From the NCBI RefSeq assembly GCF_008831125.1, contig NZ_WBKA01000004.1, positions 124,001 through 188,000 on the forward strand: DNA of 64,000 nucleotides, written 5' to 3'. This document shows, piece after piece, positions 1-8,641 of the stretch. The stretch's first letter is position 1. Every line of letters starts with the position of its first letter. The stretch comes from Pseudoclavibacter caeni (GTDB taxonomy: Bacteria; Actinomycetota; Actinomycetes; Actinomycetales; Microbacteriaceae). The translations under genes and the position numbers were made by a program. The notes beneath the pieces were generated by a model. It had not been told where the DNA came from, did not search any database, and saw only the letters and a list, made by a program, of their open reading frames with translations.

Positions 1-1
1 C

Positions 2-1039
2 GCCACGGAGAACGCCCCGAAGGGCAAGCGCGCCTGGTTCGGCACTTTCCCGCAGGTCGGCGCCCCGATCGGGTTCATCATCGCCAACGGCCTGTTCCTG
101 ATCATCAACCTGGCCCTGCCGCACGAGAGCGGCGACCGCACGCTCATGTCCGACGCGTTCCTCTCCTGGGGCTGGCGCATCCCGTTCCTGTTCAGCGCCG
201 TGATGGTCGTCATCGGCCTGTGGGTGCGCATGCGGCTGGTCGAGTCCGAGAGCTTCACCCGGGTGAAGAAGGAGGGCAAGGTCAAGAAGCTGCCGCTCGG
301 CGAGGTGCTGCGCAAGAACTGGTGGGAGCTCATCCTGGGCACGTTCGCGATGCTCGCCACCTACGTGCTGTTCTACCTGATGACCGCGTTCACCCTGACA
401 TACGGCACGAAGGCCGCCGACGTCGACTCGGCTGCGAAGGCCGCGGAGAAGGCCGGCAAGGCGTTCGACCCGAGCACGTTCTACCCGGGCCTCGGCTTCG
501 GCTACAACGACTTCGTGCTGATGATGATCATCGGCGTGCTCTTCTTCGGCGCGTTCACCCTGCTCTCCGGCCCGATCGCCGACCGCATCGGCCGCAGGAA
601 GACGCTGGTGTGGGTCACCGTCGCCATCACGGTGTTCGGCCTGCTCTTCCAGGTGTTCCTCATGCCGCAGACCGACCCGAAGTTCACCGGCGCGCTCGCG
701 CAGGGCTTCCTGGTGATCGGCTTCACCCTGATGGGCATCACCTTCGGCCCGATGGGCGCGTTCCTGCCCGAGCTGTACCCGACCGAGACGCGCTACACCG
801 GCTCGGCCATCGCCTACAACATCAGCTCGATCCTCGGCGCCGCGCTCGCACCGATCATCGCCGTGTGGCTGTGGGCGAAGGGCGACGGCAACCCGGTCTG
901 GGTCGGCGTATACCTGTCGATCAGCGCCGTGCTCACACTCGTTGCGCTGCTGCTCAGCCCCGAGACGATGGACGTCGACCTCGACGAGGTTGGCGAGGAG
1001 GAGGTCGAAGCCGAGGCGGATCCCGCCCCGCTCGTCTAG
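2..1039 (+). CDS. MFS transporter, metabolite:H+ symporter (MHS) type, 3' part
   Basis: The gene enters from outside the window and its reading frame is open from base 2; 345 codons are visible, ending in TAG. The visible part has the layout of the second two-thirds of an MHS-family (ProP/ShiA-like) major facilitator carrier. It contains a GTFPQVGAPIGF segment, a GWRIPFLFS helix end, a central basic loop, a GPIADRIGRRKT cytoplasmic motif in the second half, and an ELYPTETRYTGSAIAYN segment, all typical of this family. About seven to eight membrane helices are visible. It probably couples proton flow to uptake of an organic acid or osmolyte at the inner membrane. The substrate cannot be read from the sequence. 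The C-terminal tail is very acidic. A strong hairpin follows the stop. Confidence 0.85.
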   Translation, partial: ATENAPKGKRAWFGTFPQVGAPIGFIIANGLFLIINLALPHESGDRTLMSDAFLSWGWRIPFLFSAVMVVIGLWVRMRLVESESFTRVKKEGKVKKLPLGEVLRKNWWELILGTFAMLATYVLFYLMTAFTLTYGTKAADVDSAAKAAEKAGKAFDPSTFYPGLGFGYNDFVLMMIIGVLFFGAFTLLSGPIADRIGRRKTLVWVTVAITVFGLLFQVFLMPQTDPKFTGALAQGFLVIGFTLMGITFGPMGAFLPELYPTETRYTGSAIAYNISSILGAALAPIIAVWLWAKGDGNPVWVGVYLSISAVLTLVALLLSPETMDVDLDEVGEEEVEAEADPAPLV

Positions 1040-1110
1040 TCCTCGCATCCCCAGACGTGGGCCGACACACCGTCGGCCCGCACGCGCGCGACGCAGTGGG
1101 GAGGTCGCGC

Positions 1111-1143
1111 GCAGAGCCCCGGGCCGATCGCCCGGGGCTCTGC
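1111..1143 (+). terminator. Hairpin terminator after the MHS transporter
   Basis: A perfect 13-bp stem (GCAGAGCCCCGGG and its complement) closes a 7-base loop, 70 bases after the transporter stop and 53 bases before the next start codon. No T-run follows, as is common for terminators in high-GC actinobacteria. Confidence 0.65.
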
Positions 1144-1196
1144 CCGTCCCCATGCCGGCCCCGCATGGATACCATGAGACGGTCGCAAGGAGTCGC

Positions 1197-3188
1197 ATGA
1201 ACGCCCCATCACAACCCACACCGGCTCAGGCCGGCCGCACCAGCCTGTCCGTCCCCGCCGACGCATCCCCCGCCGGACGCACGACGGACGCCGTGAGCGG
1301 AGACATGCCCGCCCGATCCGGTCGCCGACGCGGCCCGTTCGGCCACCGGCGTGACGACGAGCCGCGGGCTCGCTTCGCGCAGCTGTGGCCGTATCTCATG
1401 GAGCACCGCCGCGTGCTGATCGTGGCCGCGCTGCTGTCGATCGCCAGTGCCCTGGCCACCCTCGCCCAGCCGCTGCTCGTCAACATGCTGATCAGCCGGG
1501 TGGAGGCCGGCGAGACCCTCGGCGGCCTGGTCTGGGCCGTCGTCGCGCTGCTCGTCCTCGCCGCCCTCATCACGGGCGTGCAGTACTACCTGCTCAGTCG
1601 CACCGGCGAGGGCATCGTGCTCTCGAGCAGACAGCGCCTCGTGCACAAGATCCTGCGCCTGCCGGTCGCCGAGATCGACCAGCGGCGCACCGGCGACCTC
1701 GTCTCGCGGGTCAGCAGCGACACCACGCTGCTGCGCGCCGTGCTCACCCAGGGGCTCGTGGACGCCGTGGGCGGCGTGTTCATCCTGATCGGCGCCGTGA
1801 TTGGCATGCTCGTGCTCGACCCGCTGCTGTTCGGGCTCACCGTGCTCGTGCTGCTCGTCGCGATCGTCGCGGTCACGGCCGTGGCCCGACAGGTGCAGAC
1901 GGCCACGAAGGCCGCGCAGCGCAGCGTCGGCCAGCTCTCCGCCGCCGTCGAGCGCGCGGTGAGCGCCACCCGGACGATCCGCGCGAACGGCGCGACCGAC
2001 CGCGAGGCGGCCGCCATCCTCTCCGACGCGACCGACGCCTACGATCGGGGGCTGCACATCGCCCGGCTGAGCTCGGCGGTCGGCCCCACCGTGCAGGTGG
2101 CGCTCGAGACCGCCGTGCTCGTCGTGCTCGGCGTGGGCGGGCTCAGGGTCGCCGCCGGAGCCATCACGATCGCCCAGCTCGTGAGCTTCGTGATCTTCCT
2201 GTTCCTCATGGTGATGCCCCTCGCCACCGCCGCTGGTGCGTTCACCTCGGTGCAGAGCGCGCTGGGCGCTCTCGCCCGCATCCAGGAGGTGCTCGACCTG
2301 CCCGACGAGACGGACGGGGACCGGGTCGTCGTCGCGTCCGCCGGCTCCGACACGGTCGCCACCGGCGCAGCCACCGGCACCGGCCATGATGAGGCTCCCG
2401 ACGCGACCGCCGCATCCGACGCGGCGACGATCGGCACTGACGCCGCGGAGCCCGCCGCCCCGGCCATCGCGGTCGAGGACGTCACCTTCACCTACCGTGG
2501 CGCGCGCGAGCCGGTGCTGCGCGGACTGTCGTTCACCGTGCCGGAGGGCACGAAGGCCGCCCTCGTCGGCCCCTCCGGGGCAGGCAAGTCGACGACGCTG
2601 GCCCTCGTGGAGCGATTCTACGACGTGGACGCCGGGGCCGTGTGCGTGGCCGGCCGCGACGTGCGCGACTGGACGCGCGAGGCGCTGCGCGCCCGCATCG
2701 GCTACGTGGAACAGGACTCCCCCGTGCTCGCCGGCACGATCGGCGACAACCTCCGTCTCGGCGCCCCCGCGGCGACCGACGCCGAATGCCTCGCCGTGCT
2801 GCGCGAGGTGAACCTCGAACACCTGGCCACCCGTGACCCGGCAGGCCTCGACGCGGCGGTCGGCGAGGAGGGCACGCTGCTCTCCGGCGGCGAGCGCCAG
2901 CGCCTCGCCCTGGCACGCGTGCTGCTGGCCGGCCCGCCCATCCTGCTGCTCGACGAGCTCACCTCGAGTCTCGACGGCCGCAACGAGGAGCTGCTCAAGC
3001 ACGCCATCGAGCGCACGGCCGCCGGGCGCACCCTGCTCGTCATCGCGCACCGGCTGGCGACCGTCGTCGACTCGGATCAGATCGTGGTCATGGACGGCGG
3101 CCGGGCCGTCGCCAGCGGCACCCACGCCGAGCTCGTCGAGACGAGCCCCCTGTACCGTGAGCTCGCCGAGCAGCAGCTGCTGGTATGA
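1197..3188 (+). CDS. ABC exporter, fused permease and ATPase (MsbA/multidrug type)
   Basis: A 663-residue half-transporter with an N-terminal six-helix membrane domain and a C-terminal nucleotide-binding domain. The Walker A motif GPSGAGKST lies near residue 457, the signature LSGGERQR near 562 and the Walker B ILLLDE near 582, followed by an H-loop (VIAHRLATV). Family knowledge suggests a homodimeric exporter of lipids or drugs at the cytoplasmic membrane; the substrate is unknown. The start is ATG at 1197, with AAGGAG five bases upstream; a long basic, unstructured N-terminal stretch (about 60 residues) precedes the first helix. A low-complexity Ala/Thr/Asp linker separates the two domains. 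Its stop overlaps the next start (ATGA), so the MFS gene that follows is translationally coupled. Confidence 0.9.
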   Translation: MNAPSQPTPAQAGRTSLSVPADASPAGRTTDAVSGDMPARSGRRRGPFGHRRDDEPRARFAQLWPYLMEHRRVLIVAALLSIASALATLAQPLLVNMLISRVEAGETLGGLVWAVVALLVLAALITGVQYYLLSRTGEGIVLSSRQRLVHKILRLPVAEIDQRRTGDLVSRVSSDTTLLRAVLTQGLVDAVGGVFILIGAVIGMLVLDPLLFGLTVLVLLVAIVAVTAVARQVQTATKAAQRSVGQLSAAVERAVSATRTIRANGATDREAAAILSDATDAYDRGLHIARLSSAVGPTVQVALETAVLVVLGVGGLRVAAGAITIAQLVSFVIFLFLMVMPLATAAGAFTSVQSALGALARIQEVLDLPDETDGDRVVVASAGSDTVATGAATGTGHDEAPDATAASDAATIGTDAAEPAAPAIAVEDVTFTYRGAREPVLRGLSFTVPEGTKAALVGPSGAGKSTTLALVERFYDVDAGAVCVAGRDVRDWTREALRARIGYVEQDSPVLAGTIGDNLRLGAPAATDAECLAVLREVNLEHLATRDPAGLDAAVGEEGTLLSGGERQRLALARVLLAGPPILLLDELTSSLDGRNEELLKHAIERTAAGRTLLVIAHRLATVVDSDQIVVMDGGRAVASGTHAELVETSPLYRELAEQQLLV

Positions 3189-4432
3189 CCCCCAGGCTGC
3201 GCGCCAGCGGGGACGTCCTGCTCGGAATCTGCGCGGTGGCGCTGGTGCTGCGCTCACCGCTGACGGCCGTTCCGCCCGCGCTCTCGCAGATCGCCGTCGA
3301 TCTGCACCTCTCGGCCGCAGCGACAGGTGCGACGACGACGCTGCCGCTGCTCTGCTTCGCGGCGTTCTCGTTCCTGGCCCCTGTGCTCGCCGGCCGCTGC
3401 GGCGCGGCCGCGGCCATGCGCCTGGGACTGGTCGGCATCATCGCCGGGGCCCTGCTGCGACCGCTGGGCTCCCTCTGGGCGTTCTTCGTCGGCACCGCGC
3501 TGATCGGCATGGGCATCGCGGTCGGCAACGTGCTCGTTCCGGTGATCGTCCGCGAACGTCTGCCCGGGCGCATCGCCGGTACGATGACCGCGTTCTCCTC
3601 GACCATGGGATTCGGCGCGATGCTCGGCAGCCTGGCCACCGGCCCCCTGCTGGACGCGGGATGGACCTGGCGGGCAGTGCTCGCGCTGGCCATCCCGGTC
3701 TCGGCGCTGGTGTCGCTCATCTGGTGGCGCAGCGTACCGGTGCGCGCGAACGGTGCGGCTGCATCCCCCTCGGCTGTCAGACGGGCCGAGGGGGCCGCGC
3801 ACGCTGGAGATGCCGCCGTAGATCTGCCGGCAGGGGCGGCCGGCGCCCCGGAGCAGAGCCGTTGGGCGATCGCTCTGCGGCGTCCGCAGACCTGGCTGGT
3901 CACAGCGCTCATGGGCCTGCAGTCGCTGGTGTTCTACACCGAGCTCACCTGGCTGCCCGCTCAGCTGACGGCTGCGGGCATGTCTGTCACCGCGGCGTCC
4001 GTCGCGCTCGCCCTCTACAACGGGCTGGGGATCGCGGGATCGGCGTTCATGCCCCGACTGGTCGACTCCCGGCACGGCAGGGTCGGGATGATCGCCGGGT
4101 TCACCGTCTACCTCGGCGGGCTCTCCCTGCTGCTGGCCGGGCGCCCCTGGCTGTGGGCGGCGGTCGCGGTGATCGGGCTGATGCAGGGCGCTGCGATCGC
4201 CACGGCGCTGATGCTGATCGCGCAGACCGCCGCCCCGGCGATCACCGCTGAGACGTCCGCGACGGCCCAGGGCATCGGCTATCTCATCGCGGCGGTCGGG
4301 CCGGCCGTGCTCGGAGCGCTCGCCGACCGGGTCGGCTGGGCGCCGCCGATCGTGCTGCTGGACGTCGCTCTGGTCTGCTGCGCGGCGATCGGGACGGCGC
4401 TGCTGGGACCACGCCCGGACGGACGCGGCTGA
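3185..4432 (+). CDS. CynX/NimT-family MFS transporter
   Basis: A 415-residue protein with twelve predicted membrane helices and the N-terminal pattern LVLRSPLTAVPPALSQI seen in CynX/NimT/YeaN carriers (cyanate, 2-nitroimidazole and related small organic compounds). The ATG overlaps the stop of the ABC exporter by four bases (ATGA), so the two are probably one operon, perhaps a joint export module. A hydrophilic loop of about 50 residues sits between helices 6 and 7, as usual for MFS. The transported compound cannot be assigned from sequence. Confidence 0.8.
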   Translation: MTPRLRASGDVLLGICAVALVLRSPLTAVPPALSQIAVDLHLSAAATGATTTLPLLCFAAFSFLAPVLAGRCGAAAAMRLGLVGIIAGALLRPLGSLWAFFVGTALIGMGIAVGNVLVPVIVRERLPGRIAGTMTAFSSTMGFGAMLGSLATGPLLDAGWTWRAVLALAIPVSALVSLIWWRSVPVRANGAAASPSAVRRAEGAAHAGDAAVDLPAGAAGAPEQSRWAIALRRPQTWLVTALMGLQSLVFYTELTWLPAQLTAAGMSVTAASVALALYNGLGIAGSAFMPRLVDSRHGRVGMIAGFTVYLGGLSLLLAGRPWLWAAVAVIGLMQGAAIATALMLIAQTAAPAITAETSATAQGIGYLIAAVGPAVLGALADRVGWAPPIVLLDVALVCCAAIGTALLGPRPDGRG

Positions 4433-4500
4433 CGAGCTGAACCGGGCCACAGGCGGAGGCGCTCGACGTGCCGGTGTGGGAGAGCCCGCTCCTCTCGTCC

Positions 4501-4526
4501 GGCGCAGGCGTCAGCGAGCCTGCGCC
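4501..4526 (-). terminator. Hairpin overlapping the end of folD
   Basis: A perfect 9-bp stem, GGCGCAGGC with its complement GCCTGCGCC, and an 8-base loop that contains the folD stop codon. It lies between two convergent genes and could stop transcription from either side. Confidence 0.45.
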
Positions 4527-5392
4527 TCCGCGAGCCGCACTACGTTGACGAGCAGCTCGGCGCGCGTCATCGGCCCGACGCCACCCGGGTTCGGGGTCAG
4601 CCAGCCGGCGACCTCCGCGACAGCGGGGTCGACATCGCCGACCGGGCGGCTCTTCCCAGTCTCGGGGTCGGTCACCCGGCTCACGCCCACGTCGATCACC
4701 GCCGCACCCGGCTTTATCCAGTCAGGCCTGACGAAGTGCTGCCGGCCGAGCGCGGCCACCACGACGTCGGCGCGCCGCACCTCGTCGGCCAGGTCGGGTG
4801 TGTGAGAGTGCAGCGTGGTGACCGTCGCGTCCACGCCGCGACGGCTGAGCAGCAGACCGAGCGGCCGTCCCACGGTCACGCCGCGGCCGATGATCGCGAC
4901 CCGACGCCCCTCCAGCGGCACCTCATAGCGGCGCAGCAGCTCGAGGATGCCGGCCGGGGTGCACGGCAGCGGCGTGGTGATCTCCCCGCCGACGCCGAGC
5001 ACGAGGCGACCCAGGTTCATCGGGTGCAGGCCGTCGGCGTCCTTCGCCGGATCGATCAGCTCGAGGGCGGTGAGCTCGTCGAGCCCTTGCGGCAGCGGCA
5101 GCTGCACGATGTAACCGGTGACCTCGGGCGAGGCGTTCAGCCGCTCGATCGCGGCGTGCACCTCGGCGGCCGTCGCCGTGGCCGGCAGATCCTCGCGGAT
5201 GGAGGCGATGCCCACCTGTGCGCAGTCACGGTGCTTGCCCGCGACGTAGATCTGCGAGCCCGGGTCGTCACCGACCAGGAGCGTGCCGAGTCCCGGGGTG
5301 ATCCCCTGCTCGCACAGTCGGGCGACCCGTTCGGCGAGCTCGGCTTTGATGGCCTTCGCGGTGGCCCTGCCGTCGATGGTGATCGCGGTCAT
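4511..5392 (-). CDS. folD: Methylenetetrahydrofolate dehydrogenase / methenyltetrahydrofolate cyclohydrolase
   Basis: A 293-residue bifunctional enzyme that oxidises 5,10-methylene-THF with NADP and hydrolyses the methenyl product to 10-formyl-THF. The catalytic YxxxK motif is Tyr49/Lys53 (IYVAGKH), and the [11 protein letters not shown] substrate-site segment and the C-terminal [14 protein letters not shown] motif are present, with a GRGVTVGRP nucleotide-binding turn. Length is normal. The start follows the glyA stop by four bases, so the genes are co-transcribed: GlyA makes methylene-THF and FolD converts it to formyl-THF for purine synthesis. It should share the ZTP riboswitch in front of glyA. 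Confidence 0.97.
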   Translation of the reverse strand: MTAITIDGRATAKAIKAELAERVARLCEQGITPGLGTLLVGDDPGSQIYVAGKHRDCAQVGIASIREDLPATATAAEVHAAIERLNASPEVTGYIVQLPLPQGLDELTALELIDPAKDADGLHPMNLGRLVLGVGGEITTPLPCTPAGILELLRRYEVPLEGRRVAIIGRGVTVGRPLGLLLSRRGVDATVTTLHSHTPDLADEVRRADVVVAALGRQHFVRPDWIKPGAAVIDVGVSRVTDPETGKSRPVGDVDPAVAEVAGWLTPNPGGVGPMTRAELLVNVVRLAEAQAR

Positions 5393-5396
5393 GCGC

Positions 5397-6677
5397 TCAC
5401 CACTGCTCGAGGCCGGGGTACAGCGGGAAGTCGTCGGCCAGCCGCCGCACGCGAGCCTGCAGCGCCGGCACGTCCGGCTGCGGCTTGAGCGCCTGCGCGA
5501 TGATGTCGGCGACCTCAGTGAACTCCTCGGCGCCGAACCCGCGGGTGGCGAGCGCCGGGGTGCCGATGCGCAGGCCGCTGGTCACGCGCGGCGGCCGCGG
5601 GTCGAAGGGGACCGCGTTGCGGTTGACGGTGATGCCCACCTCGTGCAGGATGTCCTCGGCCTGCTGACCGTCGAGCTGCGAGGTGCGCAGGTCGGCGAGC
5701 ACCAGGTGCACGTCGGTGCCGCCGGTGAGCACGTCGATGCCGTTCGCCTTCGCATCCGGTGCGGTCAGCCGCTCGGCGATGATCCGCGCGCCCTCCAGCG
5801 TGCGCCGCTGGCGGGCCTTGAACTCCTCGGTCGCGGCGAGCTTGAACGCCACGGCCTTGGCCGCGACGACGTGCATGAGCGGCCCGCCCTGCTGGCCGGG
5901 GAACACCGCCGAGTCGATCTTCTTCGCGAACTCCTGCTTCGAGAAGATGGTGCCGGAGCGGGGGCCGCCGAGGGTCTTGTGCACGGTCGTCGACACGACG
6001 TCGGCGACGGGCACGGGGTTCGGGTGCAGCCCCGCGGCGACGAGACCGGCGAAGTGCGCCATGTCGACCCAGAGACGGGCGCCGACCTCATCGGCGATCT
6101 GACGGAACGCCTCGAAGTCGACGATGCGCGGGTAGGCCGACCAGCCGGCGATGATCACCGAGGGGTGCTCGGCGAGGGCGATCTCGCGCACGCGGTCCAT
6201 GTCGATGCGGAAGGTCTGCGGGTCGACGCCATACGCTTTCGCGTTGTAGAACCGGCCGGAGAAGTTGATCCGCATCCCGTGACTCAGATGCCCGCCATGG
6301 GCGAGCTCGAGGCCGAGGATGGTGTCACCGGGCTTCGCGAGCGCGTGCAGCACCGCGGCGTTGGCCTGTGCGCCCGAGTGGGGCTGCACGTTGACGTGGT
6401 CGCCGCCGAAGACGGCCTGGGCCCGCTGCTGGGCGAGGGTCTCGGCCACGTCGACGAACTCGCAGCCGCCGTAGTAGCGTCGGCCGGGGTACCCCTCGGC
6501 GTACTTGTTGGTGAGCACGGAGCCCTGCGCCTCCATGACGGCCCGGGGCACGAAGTTCTCCGAGGCGATCATCTCGAGGGTGCCGCGCTGGCGGTTCAGC
6601 TCGTTCTCGATGACCTGCGCGATCTCCGGGTCGATCTGCTCGATCGGCGCGTTGAGCGTGGGGTTGGTTCCAGTCAC
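5397..6677 (-). CDS. glyA: Serine hydroxymethyltransferase
   Basis: A 426-residue PLP enzyme that converts serine and THF to glycine and methylene-THF in the cytoplasm. The PLP lysine is Lys234 in [11 protein letters not shown]; the cofactor-binding Asp205 and His208 (DMAHF) and the [11 protein letters not shown] substrate segment are intact. I start it at GTG 6677, which has AAGGAG seven bases upstream and begins [10 protein letters not shown]. An in-frame ATG at 6731 would add 18 basic residues overlapping the riboswitch expression platform and has no good ribosome site. A ZTP riboswitch lies upstream and folD follows. Confidence 0.97.
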   Translation of the reverse strand: MTGTNPTLNAPIEQIDPEIAQVIENELNRQRGTLEMIASENFVPRAVMEAQGSVLTNKYAEGYPGRRYYGGCEFVDVAETLAQQRAQAVFGGDHVNVQPHSGAQANAAVLHALAKPGDTILGLELAHGGHLSHGMRINFSGRFYNAKAYGVDPQTFRIDMDRVREIALAEHPSVIIAGWSAYPRIVDFEAFRQIADEVGARLWVDMAHFAGLVAAGLHPNPVPVADVVSTTVHKTLGGPRSGTIFSKQEFAKKIDSAVFPGQQGGPLMHVVAAKAVAFKLAATEEFKARQRRTLEGARIIAERLTAPDAKANGIDVLTGGTDVHLVLADLRTSQLDGQQAEDILHEVGITVNRNAVPFDPRPPRVTSGLRIGTPALATRGFGAEEFTEVADIIAQALKPQPDVPALQARVRRLADDFPLYPGLEQW

Positions 6678-6697
6678 GCGAATCTCCTTGTCGTGGT

Positions 6698-6715
6698 GCA
6701 TGCGCTTGCGCATGC
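6698..6715 (-). promoter_or_regulatory. Inverted repeat in the glyA leader, probable expression platform
   Basis: GCATGCGC, two bases, then GCGCATGC: a perfect 8-bp stem between the ZTP aptamer and the glyA ribosome site (AAGGAG at 6685-6690). The tight two-base spacer would not form a normal hairpin loop without opening the top pairs, so the stem may act with neighbouring sequence. Its position fits the switching element of the riboswitch. It could also be a protein-binding palindrome. Confidence 0.4.
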
Positions 6716-6741
6716 GTCTTCTCCCTGTCAAGCAGATTGTC

Positions 6742-6848
6742 GAGGCCCAGGCGCGCGGCCCAATCCGTGTGTCGCTCCCCGATGGTGCCCATCTTCATCC
6801 GCCGGCCCACGGCACGCCGTGGCGCGACGGGAACGCCAGTCGCGACGG
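6742..6848 (-). promoter_or_regulatory. ZTP (pfl) riboswitch upstream of glyA-folD
   Basis: Read on the minus strand, the leader contains the paired conserved blocks of the pfl motif: an early CGCGACTGGCG, then after a variable stem CACCATCGGGGAGCGACA, and at the 3' end GCGCGCCTGGGCC. The order, spacing and spelling match the known aptamer for ZTP/ZMP, the alarmone that builds up when 10-formyl-THF runs short. Known family targets include glyA, folD and purH, which fits the operon here. A TAGTAT -10 box at 6859-6854 would start the transcript right at the aptamer. Exact ends are estimated by eye. Confidence 0.87.
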
Positions 6849-6853
6849 CATCG

Positions 6854-6898
6854 ATACTACCGTCCACGCGGAGTCGCTTCCACCCTGTCGACTACAGT
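6854..6898. promoter_or_regulatory. Divergent glyA and purU promoters
   Basis: Minus-strand TAGTAT (6859-6854) suits a start at about 6847, the 5' edge of the ZTP aptamer. Plus-strand TACAGT (6893-6898) suits a start near 6905 for purU. No convincing -35 boxes are visible. Both promoters serve formyl-THF metabolism. Confidence 0.5.
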
Positions 6899-6937
6899 GG
6901 GGGCGTCGTCTCGAACGCCACACGAGGGAGTCAGAAC

Positions 6938-7813
6938 GTGACCGTCACCGCACCCCAGCCCGCATCGGCCCATGACTGGATCATCACGATCGTCTGCGCC
7001 GACCAGCCCGGTCTCGTGCACGCGGTCACAGGCGGGATCGTCGAGGCACAGGGAAACATCGAGGAGTCGCAGCAGTTCCACAGCCCCGACACCGGCCGGT
7101 TCTTCATGCGGCTGCGCGTGTCGACCGACGCCGACGAGGCGCGGATGCGCGCGGCCATGCAGCCGGTCATCGACCGCTACGACCTCGACCTCGGGCTGCG
7201 CGAGGCCGATCGCCCCACGCGCACGCTCGTGCTCGTCTCCAAGGCCCCGCACTGCCTGCAGGACCTGCTGTTCCGGCAGAGTGCCGGGCAGGTGAACATC
7301 GAGATCCCCCGCGTGTTCGGCAACCACCCGGACCTGGCCGACATCGCCGGCTTCTACGGTGTGCCGTTCACCTCGCTGGCGATCAGGAGCCCGGAGGACA
7401 AGCACGCGTTCGAGCAGCGGGTCATGGAGTACGTCGAGGAGCACGACATCGAGCTCGTCGTGCTCGCCCGCTACATGCAGATTCTCTCCCCCGAGCTGTG
7501 CGACTTCCTCGCCGGACGCGCGATCAACATCCACCACTCGTTCCTGCCCGGGTTCAAGGGCGCCAACCCCTACCTGCAGGCTCACCGCCGCGGGGTCAAG
7601 CTCATCGGAGCGACCGCGCACTTCGTCACGAAGGACCTCGACGAGGGGCCGATCATCGAGCAGAACGTGGTGCGTGTCGACCACTCGAAGACCCCCGCCC
7701 AGCTGCGGGCGATCGGCCAGGACGTCGAGAGCCGCACGCTGCGGCAGGCGGTGACCTGGTTCGCCGAGCGACGCATCCTGCGCGACGGGCAGCGCACGAT
7801 CATCTTCCAGTGA
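6938..7813 (+). CDS. purU: Formyltetrahydrofolate deformylase
   Basis: A 291-residue enzyme hydrolysing 10-formyl-THF to THF and formate. Residues 14-90 form an ACT regulatory domain (IVCADQPGLVHAV), and the rest is a formyltransferase-type catalytic domain with Asn198 and His200 (INIHHSFLPGFKGANPY) and Asp235 (DEGPII). The start is GTG 6938, preceded by GAGGGAG at seven bases; a longer frame to 6737 has no start signal and would read through the promoter. It is divergent from glyA-folD, so production and removal of formyl-THF are encoded side by side. A hairpin terminator follows. Confidence 0.95.
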   Translation: MTVTAPQPASAHDWIITIVCADQPGLVHAVTGGIVEAQGNIEESQQFHSPDTGRFFMRLRVSTDADEARMRAAMQPVIDRYDLDLGLREADRPTRTLVLVSKAPHCLQDLLFRQSAGQVNIEIPRVFGNHPDLADIAGFYGVPFTSLAIRSPEDKHAFEQRVMEYVEEHDIELVVLARYMQILSPELCDFLAGRAINIHHSFLPGFKGANPYLQAHRRGVKLIGATAHFVTKDLDEGPIIEQNVVRVDHSKTPAQLRAIGQDVESRTLRQAVTWFAERRILRDGQRTIIFQ

Positions 7814-7861
7814 GCCCCGGCGCCCGGCACCCCGCCGTCACCACGCATCCTGCCGGCGCAC

Positions 7862-7886
7862 GCGGGGACGCGCGACGCGTCCCCGC
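7862..7886 (+). terminator. Hairpin terminator after purU
   Basis: A perfect 11-bp stem (GCGGGGACGCG with its complement) and 3-base loop, about 50 bases beyond the purU stop. No T-tract follows. Confidence 0.6.
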
Positions 7887-7970
7887 CTCACCGGTGCGAC
7901 GGCCGGGGCCGGAGCCGCGAGCTCGATGCCACCGCGCGGCGCGAGCCGCCGGGAGCGCCCCGAGGACAAC

Positions 7971-8006
7971 GCAGGCGCCCGCCCCGCACGGGGATCGGGC
8001 GCCTGC
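7971..8006 (-). terminator. Hairpin terminator after the DUF4282 gene
   Basis: A perfect 11-bp outer stem (GCAGGCGCCCG with its complement) encloses a smaller CCCCG/CGGGG hairpin. It begins 18 bases past the stop codon of the minus-strand gene. Confidence 0.6.
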
Positions 8007-8024
8007 GGCGCGAACCGCCGTGGA

Positions 8025-8501
8025 TCAGCGTTCATGCAGCTTCACATAGTTGGCGAGGGTAGCCCGGCCGACGATCATCATGCCCATCGCGGTGAACGCC
8101 GCACCCACGATCGAGGCGATCAGTATGTACACGCCCAGCAGCACCATCCCGGTGCCCATTCCGGATCCCGAGCCGCTGAACGACGACACCATGGAGAGCT
8201 GGGAGCCTCCCCGGAACAGTGAGATCGAGGTGATGAGTCCCAGCACGATCGTGTTCACCACCGCGCCCAGTGCCACGACGACGACGAGGATGTAGGCGCT
8301 CCTCGCCCAGCGAGCGGCCTGCGAGACACCGAACTTGAAGTCGAACAGCGAGCCGAGCGCCGAGACGCTCTTGGGCGGCTGAGGCTGCCCGTACCCGTAC
8401 CCGTACCCGCCCATGGCCTGCGGCGCAGGGGCGTATCCCGCCGGAGGCTGAGGAGGCATGGACGGCATCGAAGCGGGAGGCGGCGGGGGCAGCGTAGACA
8501 T
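8025..8501 (-). CDS. DUF4282-family membrane protein
   Basis: A 158-residue protein with a Pro/Gly/Tyr-rich cytoplasmic N terminus (about 55 residues, including a GYGYGYGQPQPP repeat) and two long membrane helices (ARSAYILVVVVALGAVVNTIVLG and MVLLGVYILIASIVGAAFTAMGMMIVG, here joined to their flanks). The layout SLFDFKF, two helices, then R-x3-E/N is that of DUF4282 proteins, whose function is unknown. The start at ATG 8501 has GGAAAGGA nine bases upstream. It stands alone between purU and a divergent MFS gene. Confidence 0.75.
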   Translation of the reverse strand: MSTLPPPPPASMPSMPPQPPAGYAPAPQAMGGYGYGYGQPQPPKSVSALGSLFDFKFGVSQAARWARSAYILVVVVALGAVVNTIVLGLITSISLFRGGSQLSMVSSFSGSGSGMGTGMVLLGVYILIASIVGAAFTAMGMMIVGRATLANYVKLHER

Positions 8502-8641
8502 GAGTGGGGCATCCTTTCCCTGAGATGGCGGGGCCGGCACGCGGCTGACCTCCGTGACACTCGTTGAATGGTACCAGCGTGTCCTCTGACCCGGCATGGA
8601 GAGGATTCCCCGTCTGAGGAGCGGGGCGTAGGCTTTTCGAC

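Noticed and set aside
220-1200. Long Arg/Ala/Pro-rich open frames in alternative frames and antisense through nearly every gene
   Set aside because: At this GC content stops are rare in shadow frames. They lack ribosome sites and known motifs, and the overlapping frame always has clear family motifs.
4721-4732. GTCAGGCCTGAC palindrome as an operator in folD
   Set aside because: It lies deep within the coding sequence and encodes conserved residues (VRPD); symmetry is probably accidental.
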